From Bathynomus jamesi (Eukaryota; Arthropoda; Malacostraca; Isopoda; Cirolanidae), in NCBI GenBank assembly GCA_023014485.1, contig JAJOZX010000197.1, positions 1,147,001 through 1,211,000 on the forward strand: DNA of 64,000 bases. The letters are read 5' to 3'. Below the pieces are notes generated by a model, which had not been told where the DNA came from, ran no database searches, and saw only the letters and a list, made by a program, of their open reading frames with translations. Positions 43,168 to 55,100 of this stretch are shown one piece after another. Numbering within the stretch: position 1 is the stretch's first letter; every line of letters begins with the position of its first letter. Both the position numbers and the translations under genes were made by a program.

Positions 43168-46100
43168 ATTCTGTAAGTGAAATATGAAGGTATATGGGTA
43201 TATAGTTGTGATAAGGCGAACGGGAGGGGACTATACATCGTATCCCCTGACCATTTCTCAATGCATAATTGGTAGAAACCAAGACTGTGACATTCGAGTG
43301 CAGTTACCTGCAGTATCCAAAGTACACTGTAAAGTAGAAGTTGATGAAAGTGGAAAGGTACGTGAATAATACTTTTAACAAATTGTTGGCTGATTAGGTA
43401 TATGGTACAAATTGATAGTTGCCATATTTTGATATTTTTTGTCTGTCATTGGGCATTGATGATTCAGATCACCCATCAGAACATTTAGAGGGGCACTAAA
43501 AACGTAGCTTTTCCACGCTACCTCTTCATTAATTCTGTAATTGTAAGAATGTAGGCGAGTAAGCTAAGTGGAGAAATAACATTGAAATACATTTATTATT
43601 ATTCAGTAACATGCTTCCAGTTTCTAAAATATTTTATATTACCCTTTATAGGCCTACATTACTAATCTTAACAAAAATAACTTTATCCTGGTCAATGATG
43701 ATGTGATTATGGATAGAAAAACAGTGGAGCTGTCACATAATGACATGATAATGGTTGCTGATCGGCAGTTCCGATGGGAATACCCTGAAGAATCCAAGTT
43801 CATAAATTTGCAAAAGAACTCTTCACTGAAAGTGACATCAGCAGGTGAGCAAAACATACCTATATATTAATGTTGTTCAAGTTGCCTAGAAAGCTGGCAA
43901 GCAGGCCAGCAACACAATCGCAGGAGGGTCATTCCAGCTCAATTGGTACAGGGGTGGTCGGGTGACCATCTCCGATTTTCTTCAAATTTTCAGGGTTGAT
44001 TCATACACCATTCAATAGCTTAAATCTAAAATTTTAGCTTCCTCAATCAAAAACTTTTAATTTTATGGTCGCTTAAATGGCCCCCACTTCAACAAAAAAT
44101 GCCCATGTTGGGCTTGATCGGCCAACGCCTTCATTTTGAGAGGCCTTGAAAAGTGTCTTCTAATAGGAGTAGAAGCTTCAAATTTGTCATGCCAATACAA
44201 CTTCTGGTGGGCTTTTCAATTTTGCAAGCAAAGAGGCTGTGGAACAAATAGTTTCTAAGTTACAAGGACTTAAATATGGCTCCATTTTGAAGCTTGCATC
44301 AATTCCTCACACTTTTACGACTCTACCATTTTCAAAAGTTTTAGTTCTACATCAATCAGAACTGTTTTAATACTCCTAATAGTCTCTATGGGTTGTAAAT
44401 TTATGAGTGAAATAAAAAAAATAACCAAAAAAGGATTTATTTTTATTTTTAAAAATTTCCAAAAGTTGATATTTTCACAAAATTTGCAAAATTAACATCA
44501 ACTTTGGGGCTTAATATAAAGGTGTCCGAAATTAGTCAGGGAGTTGATACTTCTAGTAAAGAAAGATACATATGTGTAAAAAAACATATATTAAGGAATA
44601 GATCTCAACTCAACTCCTTCATATAGTTTTGGTGATTCAAAGAAAAGTGCTTTTTGTGAAAAATCTCAAATTTTTGCAAAATTTGTAAATTTTTAAATTT
44701 CTATTAAGACATTGAATTGTAATTTTACTTCCATTTTATTACTTATTAAGTTGATTTACAATTGTAATAATATGTAAATAAGTAAAACATACAAGAAATT
44801 TAATATGTCTGTCAAAACAACCAGTGACTCGAAGGGCTCTGGGTAGCTCATTTCACTTTGTATATTCTTATAAATGTAAAACATGATGGTTAATCATTAA
44901 TGTCCAGGCCTATTTTATAGATCATGATCTTTTATTTTCAGAAAATTTAACTAGAGCAATTAACTTAATTTTACTGCCTGTAATAATGGCTTATTCTAAT
45001 CAAGAATCAAAGTGCAGCTTTGGTATGTACTTGGATGATCCATGTCATGAACACAGACTCACCAGGAAGGTTGGTATGTATACCTTACATGAGCTGACAG
45101 ATGAAACAAGGAAACTGCTATTGTGGAGAACAAAAGCAACTGTAATCAACCCAAATAGTGCTACTGTATGCTACCACCATGAAAAAATGTTTGCAGAATC
45201 ACTACAAATTATTGACAAAGACATAGCAACTAGACTGAATCTGATACCAGGACAGAAACTTTGCTCAACATGCTTCTCTAGAGCCAAGACGATTGAAGAT
45301 GAAAAAGACTCAGGTAGTGATGAATATGTTCCAGAAGAAATAGTTAAGGAGACATTTGACGAAACGTTAGGTTCACTAGAATGCTCACCCATTAAGTATG
45401 TAAGAGCAAGAGATCGAAAGTTTTACGCGAAAAGGAAACTAAAGCAAATTGAAACATCAACAAAATCAAAGCTGTCAAAAGTACTTCAAATGAAGCCTAG
45501 CATTTTGGATGAGGAAGTGGAGAAACCTATAGAGAGTGAGGAAGAAAAGTGTTATCAGCATATGATAGAGGAACTGAAAGAAAAGTGTAAAACTAGTACC
45601 AGACAAGAAAAGATATAAATTCTAACACTCCTTCCAATTGGTAAAACCTGGTCCAGAGAAAGAATTATGAAAGAATTTGAAGTGTCAGCCAGAATGGTTA
45701 ATGCTGCGAGGGCCTTGAAGAGAAAAGAAGGTATCCTTCCTAGAATGAGAAATAAAAAGAGTAGCAAGGGTATAAGCGATGAAATAAAGGAAAGAGTGAT
45801 AGAATTTTTCCAAAACAATGAATATACTAGAGAATGCCCTGGTAAAAAAGACCAAATCAATAAAAACACCACAAGGGAAGGTTCACAAGCAGAAAATACT
45901 GTTGTTGACAAATATCAGAGAATTATATATACACTTTACAAAAATAAATATCCAATGACAAAATCTCCAAATCAAAGTTTTTTGAACTGAGACCAAAATG
46001 GTGTATGGGTGTGGGGAGTAAAGGATCACACAATGTATGCATTTGTGAAATACACCAGAACTTTAAACTTTTATGTGAATCACTCCCCGTCAAAGTAGAA

Positions 46101-49100
46101 TTAAGAGAGTTACTAGGGAAAATAGTCTGCAACACTGAAACCAGAAACTGCATGATTGATAACTGCAAAACATGTCCTGGTTTAAATGAATTACGGGATT
46201 GGCTTCTTACCATTTTTGAAAACAATGATTATGACATGGATGATGAGGTTTCCTTTAAGCAGTGGCTTCATACAGACCATACCCAACTGGTCACAATGAC
46301 AAAAAGTGTTTGAATGTAGTAGAAGACATATGTGAAAGTGCAAAAAAGTTGAAAGTACACCATTTCATAGCAAAAGCCCATCAAAATATTTGTCCAACTG
46401 TAAAGAAAACCTCAATGATTCTACAGCATTAGTGCTTGTTGACTTCTCTGAAAACTATAGTTTTATAATTCAGGATGCCGTACAAGGGCATCACTGGGAC
46501 AATACCCAGGCTACCTTGCATCCGGTAGTCTGCTATCAAAAAGTTGATGGTGAACTAAAAGTTACAAATTTTTGTGTAATATCAGATTCACTTACACACA
46601 ACACAACTGCAGTTCATTCTTTTTTATGTGAAGCCTTGAAATTACTTAAAAGTCAGAATCCTAAACTAAAACATATTTGTTACTTTAGCGATGGCACAGC
46701 AAGTCAATATAAAAACTATAAAAACATCATTAATTCAGTGTTACATGAAAAAGATTTCCAACTAACATGTGAATGGAACTTTTTTGCCACCTCTCACGGA
46801 AAGAGCCCCTGTGATGGTGTTGGTGGCACCGTCAAAAGGTTAGTTGCCCGGGCAAGTCTACAAGCAACAAGTAAAGGTCACATCACCAATCCAAAAGAGA
46901 TGTTCGATTGATGCAAATCTAATATTAATGGTATACAATTTCTGTACATTGATTCGGCTAAAATTGAGGAAAATGCTAATTTATTTGAGTTAGAAAAAAG
47001 GTATTCCTTAATTAAGACAATCCCAGGAACCCGTTCATATCACTGCTTTAGACCTTCATTAACAGGCATTAAACTGTACAAAATTTCTAGTGATGAAAAT
47101 TTCTTCAACGTACAACTTTCCTTCCTCAATGCTACACAAGAAAATGTGGCTTACCAATATAAACCTGGTACATATGTGGTGTTTCTATGAAGGTGACTGG
47201 TTTGTTGGAAACAGTTGAAGTGTGTGATACTGAGAAGGATCTATTAGTAAATTTCATGAAAAAGAATCCTTTTAAATGGCCTGAACAAGAGGACATTTGC
47301 TGGATTCCATTCCAACATGTTTTGTGTTCAATTGAACCACCTACAGTTGCTGGGAAATAGCCAATAATTCACATGCTTAAAAACTCAAGAATTCATTATT
47401 GTATATAGCTAAGTACTGTACACTTGTATTAAGGGAAGTAATACAACAAAGCTACTTAAATTTAAGGTTTTGTACTGAAAATGGTGGTTACTGCTAGTTT
47501 ATCTGTACTAACTGCATAATTTAAATTACTAGGAAGTGCTTAAAGAGCAGTAGAACACGGTTCTACATGATTTACTTAGGTAGATCCAAGTATTGAGCCT
47601 ACAAGCTGGTCCATCTGTTGTGTTAACTGCAAATGTAGTAATAATCTAGTGTGTATATATTGTCTTTTTTATGAGTAAAATTTATTTAGATAATTTAACA
47701 TTTGTGAATTAACTTACCAAGTAATAAAATGGAAGTAAAATTACAATTCAATGTTGTAAAAAGAAATTTAAACATTTCAAAATTTTGAAAAAATCAGAAT
47801 TGTTCACAAAAAGTACTTTTCTTTGAATAGCCAAAACTATATGAAGGAGTTGAGTTGAGATCTATTCCTTAATATATGTTTTTGTACACATATGTATCTT
47901 TCTTTACTAGAAGTATCAACTCCCTGACTAATTTCGGATACCTTTATATTAAGCCCCAAAGTTGATGTTAATTTTGCAAATTTTGTGAAAATATCAACTT
48001 TTGGAAATTTTTAAAAATAAAAATAAATCCTTTTTTTGGTTATTTTTTTATTTCACTCATAAATTTACAACCCATAGAGACTATTAGGAGTATTAAAACA
48101 GCTGTGATTGATGTAGAACTAAAACTTTTGAAAATGGTAGAGTCGTTAAAGTGGGAGGAATTGATGCAAGCTTCAAAATGGAGCCATGTTTAAGCCCTTG
48201 TAACTCAGAAACTATTTGTTCCACAGCCTTTTAGCTTACAAGATTGAAAAGCCCATCAGAAGTTGTATTGGCCTGACAAATTTGAAGCTTCTACTCCTAT
48301 TAGAAGATACTTTTCAAGGCCTCTCAAAATGAAGGCGTTGGCCAATCAAGCCCAACATGGGCATTTTTTGTCGAAGGTGGGGGCCATTTAAGCGACCATA
48401 AAATTAAAAGTTTTTGACTGAGGAAGCTAAAATTTTAGATTTAAGCTATTGAATGGTGTATGAATCAACCCTGAAAATTTGAAGAAAATCGGAGATGGTC
48501 ACCCGACCAACTTTCTGAAATCTGTACCAGTTGAGCTGGAATGACTCCTGAGTTAAATGTGCCAAACATCAAATGTTGCGAAAGAAGCTTGTGCAATAAC
48601 AATGGAATTTTCAAAATTTTGATTTGATAATTTTTTGTCTATTTATCTGGTACCTACCATCAAACTACATGTTTTTCAAGTTTACAAGCAAAGATCTTAA
48701 TGGTACCAAATATGTTGAGTTGCAATGAATACTCAGTGCACAAGAGCTCACTGAATTTTGATTGGTCAAGAGCCAAGAGTGTAATTGTATAAAAATATTT
48801 TACATTCATGAAAAAAGCAAAGCTTAATAAATTGTCACCCATAAATTTACATTTTCTCTTAACTAGCTAATCTTCCAGTATTATAATAAACTATTGTAAT
48901 CTCTTACTCTATATTAATAATAATAATTTTGTATTAAGTTCTACTGTTAATTTTTATATTAAACCATCTTATTATGTTTTTATTTAAGTAGTTAATAATT
49001 TTATAAACCCAAATTGTATATCCAATTTTTTTTTGCCCACCAGGGCCTTGAAATTTTAATGAAAATTTTTTTTGTTTACATTGTTGAGGAAAGAAAATAC

Positions 49101-52100
49101 CTTTAACATAAGGGAAAACAATTAGCTACTATAAATATTGGTATTCAATTTATGAAACTAAAATAAAATTATCATCATTTTACTGAATAATAGAACTATT
49201 TAACATCACTTTAGGTATGGTATATAAGTAACAAATTCTGGTACTGTATATTGTAGAGTGAGGTAAGGAAAAGCATTTAAAACAAATGTGAAATGTAAAA
49301 AACATGAAAATTGAAAGTTTTCATATTAGATTAGTAAAATTTATGAAGGGAATTGATTTTTTTAAATCTAGCCAAAGAATTGACATTAGCTAAATTTGGA
49401 GTTGGTACATCACTACTTAGTTCCCTTGCATTGAATTTGTCACACAAGATTAATAAATATGGTAACCCTAATGGCCTACGAGTCCAGACTTCTGAGACAC
49501 CCATATGGAACAAATTCTGGTAAAAATGAGCATGAAATAACTGAAAACAAATTTTTGCTATCATTAACAAAAAGTAATTCTATATGAAGTTTTTCCACAA
49601 AATAAAAATTAAGTAATAATTAAATCACGCTTGAGGATTCTGTTTGTCTACCAAACCATTCTAAATCTCATGGTTCTACGAGTGATTTAACCCTGTTGTG
49701 GGAAAACTGAAAATCCATCTGGATTTAATTCTGGAGGCAGTTCTTCCTATGGTAGGAATCCAGTTTTACTGGTGGGTCAAGAAGCAAATGAGGGTTTGGC
49801 AAACTGGAAGGCGGGAGACAGAGTCATGCTCATCATCTCTTCCCAAGCATGCGCAAGATATATATATACACACCAGACAAGGATTCAGGCAGACTGTGCA
49901 TGACTACCACAATGCATTACAAGCAATAAAAATGAGTAATGTGTACTACTACAATGTTAGGAGTGGGTCCCAGAAAAGGTGTTCAGTTGGATAGATGACA
50001 GGGAGGAATTTAGAACAGACAAATGATTAATGTAATGATTGGGTTGTTTAACCTCCTTCACAACATCTGAGGTCATATGATGGGGGGGCGGGGGACCTAC
50101 AGTTTTACGTGGGATCTGAACCACAGGTCACTACATAATCTGGATGCAGCAGATACTCTCCCATCCAATTACTATCCAACCCATTGTTGCTTAATTTTAA
50201 TTGATCAACAGGAAGCAGTGTTACGACATAGTCCACAAATTATTAAAGACAAACAGACAGTACAGGCAAGACCTATTCTACTGAAAATTGATGATTTGAT
50301 TCAAGAATTTCCCATGAACTTCAAATGGATAAAGTTCAGTAAATCATGACATTTGCCTACCCTTATTTCCTGTATTGATTAAGTGATAATGAAACTTGTC
50401 TAAGAAAACCAAATCTCTGATGTTCTAGGAAATAACCATTATTTTTGGACTGGTATCCTTGGGTACCATATACTTTGAATCTATAAATTTCCAGAACCTA
50501 ATAGGTAACTTAACCTCTCTTATTAGTTTAACCAATCAAATAAAATTTATTTTACAAAGTATTTACTATTTTGTGATCTTTTTAAAACCTACATAAGAGG
50601 TTGCTAGAACTGAGTGGCTGTAAAAACAAACAAAAAATACGAGCATTCTCTACAGACAAAATAAACAAATTAACAAATCCTACAACCCCTTCATCATGAT
50701 GAGGTATGAAGGTACCATACCTCAAATAATGAGGTACAGGTGCACCTACCTCATTCTAAAACCTTTCTATTTCCCATATTAACATCCATGATGATCAGGA
50801 TAAAGGGGTTAAAGCATACATACATTAAGAAGAAGCCTTGTAAATAGCTGAGATTGTTTGTAGTTTGTGTTATGGAAAAAAACATATTATGATGTATTTA
50901 GAGCAGTTTGGTCCTTATTGTGGACAGGGATGACCTAGATAGGCCCTGGTGGCCTTGAGTTACATACCCTAATAGTAGACCTATTCAGTGCAAATGGAGT
51001 TCCATAAACAGTGTTCCTTGTTCCCAAAGCAGGGTGAATAGGGTATAATGGGGGCCAGATTTTACTGATACAGTATACAGTTTTTTTTTTTTTTTTTTTT
51101 TTTAGATTTAATCAAGACTGAGGAACATCATCCGAAGAGTTTTGGTGATAAATCTAAGAAAGTATCTTTTGGGCCTTATTTAAGCCCAGAACATTTTGAT
51201 CTCAAACTTCCTGCTTCAACTCCCATAAGAAAAGGAGAAAAGCCTTCAGACTTTGATGAACAGGCATCTTTGAGCAACCAAAAGGGTTGGCAGCTGAGGT
51301 TTTCACTATCCTTTTCTGGATTATCTGAAAATGAATCTCCATCAAAAAGCCTTCTTAGAAGACGAAACCCCACTCCCATCAAGCCTTCCCTGGCAAAGAG
51401 TTTGGGGATTCATGCCAAACCTCGGTCAAATTCTCCCACTGTAAAAAAAACGGGGAAACAAAACTCCTCCGTTATAAAAGAGGATGAAGTCTCTGCCTCT
51501 CCCAGTCAAAGGCATTCCAGTGCATCCAAAGTGAAACCAAGTAAAAAGCGGAGGCATAGTCCAAGTCCTGCACAGCCTTCCAAACGTATGAAGAAAGCTG
51601 AGACTCCAATTAAAGGTCAGTCACAATCTATCCATGTTGGTAGTTATTATTTAAATTTCAGTAGGTATTATTATAAAGAATTATGAGTTACTGTGCAGCT
51701 GTCTATGCTCCTACTTTTTCTTCTTTTTGACAGGCCAAAATGTATTATTTTTACCAATCCCAGCTGACCAAAGTTTGATGAGTGTTTACTCAATTTTCTT
51801 TATCTTTACCTTTTAAGGAAGTATTCATGGAAGAGAGAACTATTAGAGAATTTAGAAACTGGTTGAGTATATATCTAGTGAATGAATGAATAATTATTTA
51901 TTTATAATATATGAAATAAATATTAAACTTTGTTTTTGTTGTTAATAATTTTAACTTAAATAATTGTGAAATTGGACTATTTTATTTAATTTGACCCTTA
52001 AGCTTTTAGGCTTTACTGGACCTATTGAGGATAGATTCAAAAACTTTAGAAAGGCAATTGGATGATAATTGGAGGGTTGAGAGTAGTCACCCTTGTTTGA

Positions 52101-55100
52101 GACAGGCTGAATAAGAGTGAACTTTGAGTAGGGGAAAAGTGCAAGATGAAAATGTCAGCGCAGAAGTGTAGTTCTTGAGAACAACAGGAGGGACCCCATC
52201 AGGACCATACACCTTCCTGGAGTTCAGCCCAGACAGAGCAGAAAAATATATTTGGAAGAGATTCTAATTTCAGACATAATATACATACAAGATGTGGAGT
52301 GTTGGGTATTGGTTTTATTATGGAAATAGTTTTAATTTTGGGATTTTATAAGTAGTACTGTCGATTTCTGTATTTATTATGGTACAAAGGAAATATTCAA
52401 GAACTTGATTTTAAACAAAAAGAAAGCAACTTGCAGTAACTTGGCCTACAGTTATTTGTGATCTATTTTGAGTGCAAAAGTTGTCATTTATTTTACGGAA
52501 GTAAATTTCTTACTTTTTTCTGACTTATGTAGACAGCCTGTGAGTATCCTTTCTTTGTGCTTATGGTCTGTGGTAGTAAAGTATCGCATTATTGATTGTG
52601 CCTCAAACTCAAGACTTCTCATTAATTTTGTTTTAGCTATCTTTCTAGGTACTAGTATTGGTAAGTACTTTCAGAATGACATACTGTAATCTCTAAATTT
52701 TAAAACTTCAATTTATTTATTTATTTTATTTATTTTTTTTTTAAATATAGGGCAAATTATCTTAAACTAATTGAAAAAGTAGAGAGATAACATCAGTGTT
52801 TTTAACCCTTTACTGCCCAAATGGACGAATTTGTAACCTATCAAATACACGCTCTCATAACTTAACCCTACAAAAAATTCGGATAGTAAAGGGTTAAGTA
52901 TGGAAAAAAATTATTTTGCCTACATTTTAACCCATTAAGGACCAGGAAATTAAAAACAAATTTTTACTGGTAGAGAAATCTACCAGTGGTCCTTAATGGG
53001 TTAAAGTTATCAAGGCTGCAAGGGTATGAAGTAAACCTATTTATTTTTAATTTAATTGAATCTCCAGTATTTAAGACTCCTACACCAAAATCAACAAGGA
53101 AGAGTGCTAAGAAGGACAAATCTTTTGCTGAAGCAGTTAAATTAGGTAATTTGAGTACGCTTCCTTTGCCTAAATCCCAGCGGTCAAAAGAAATATTGCA
53201 TAGGAGAGTACTCCTAAATAGGAAATTCAAACAAAGAGAAACATCACACCCTAATTTCCAAGTGGTGAGTTTGGTGTAACTTTTTAAATTCATTCTGAGT
53301 GTGTACATGAAATATTAGATGTTTTATATCTTTAATAGAAAAAAGTTGCTACATTTCTAGACTGTAGATTAGTGGTTAAAATTATTAAATTACTTTTAGA
53401 TTTAAAAGTTTTCCTTTAAGTATAAAATTTTCTGTATTTAAAATTTCCCTGCATATTTTCATTTTTAACTAGGAAGTACCAAACACCTTCAACTTTGGTA
53501 TAAAATCAACTGGTCATGCCAATTCACCTGCACCAATTATCATTCATAAAAAGATTAATTCAACTCCAAAACGTAAAAAAATATTTAAAAGGGGTCAAAA
53601 AGTTCCTCTCCAACCTAATGAAAACTCGAAGAGTCCGGAGTTAGAGGGAATAAAAAAATTGCTACAAACCCCCAAGGATTCAGCTATGTCAACCAAGAGT
53701 CATAATGTGTCAGAATCACTAGAAGCACTAGCAAAATCACCAAGGTTATCAATATCACCTGGAAAACCAGGAAAATATCCTTTATCAACTTCACCTAGGA
53801 GTCTAAGATCAAGAGAATTCTCATCAATTGCGAGACTGTCGTTGTCAGAAAACTCAGCAAAGTCAACTTCAAGATTATCAGCCTCAACAAGAAGACTATT
53901 AAAATCTAGACCATTTAAATCACTTGGAGGATTATCAAGATCATCAGGAAAAGTGTCAGAGTTGCCTTTGAAACTATCAGCTTCCCCAGGAAGATTATCA
54001 AAATCTCCTGAAAGACCATCGAAGAGCCCTTCAAAACAATTGGCTTCACCAGGAAAGCCATCTAGATCAACAGAAAGCTTATCAAAGTCTCCTGGAAGCC
54101 CATCTAAATCACCTGCAAGATTATTAAAGTCTCCTGCAAGCCCATCTAAATCACCTGCAAGATTATTAAAGTCTCCTGCAAGCCCATCTAAATCACCTGC
54201 AAGATTATTAAAGTCTCCTGCAAGCCCATCTAAATCACCTGCAAGCCCATCTAAATCACCTGCAAGCCCATCAAAGTCTCCTGCAAGCCCATCTAAATCA
54301 CCTGCAGGATCATCAAAGTCTCCTGCAAGCCCATCTAAATCACCTGCAGGATCATCAAAGTCTCCTGCAAGCCCATCAAAGTCTCCTGCAAGCCCATCAA
54401 AGTCTCCTGCAAGCCCATCAAAGTCTCCTGCAAGCCCATCAAAGTCTCCTGCAAGCCCATCAAAGTCTCCTGCAAGCCCATCTAAATCACCTGCAAGCCC
54501 ATCTAAATCACCTGCAAGCCCATCTAAATCACCTGCAAGCCCATCTAAATCACCTGCAAGACCATCTAAATCACCTGCAAGACCATCTAAATCACCTGCA
54601 AGATTATCAAAGTCTCCTGGAAGACCATCTAAATCACCTGCAAGATTATCAGAGTCTCCTGGAAGACCATCTAAATCACCTGCAAGATTATCAAAGTCTC
54701 CTGGAAGACCATCTAAATCACCTGCAAGATTATCAAAGTCTCCTGGAAGACCATCTAAATCACCTGCAAGATTATCAGTGTCTCCTGGAAGACCATCTAA
54801 ATCACCTGCAAGATTATCAAAGTCTCCTGGAAGACCATCTAAATCACCTGCAAGATTATCAAAGTCTCCTGGAAGACCATCTAAATCACCTGCAAGATTA
54901 TCAAAGTCTCCTGGAAGACCATCTAAATCACCTGCAAGATTATCAAAGTCTCCTGGAAGACCATCTAAATCACCTGCAAGATTATCAAAGTCTCCTGGAA
55001 GACCATCTAAATCACCTGCAAGATTATCAAAGTCTCCTGGAAGACCATCTAAATCACCTGCAAGATTATCAAAGTCTCCTGGAAGACCACCTAAATCACC

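Noticed and set aside
49331..50349. Additional Ki-67 exons in the long second intron
   Set aside because: The short frames have no matching splice phases and no Ki-67-like composition; joining 43844 to 51106 directly keeps phase and domain order.
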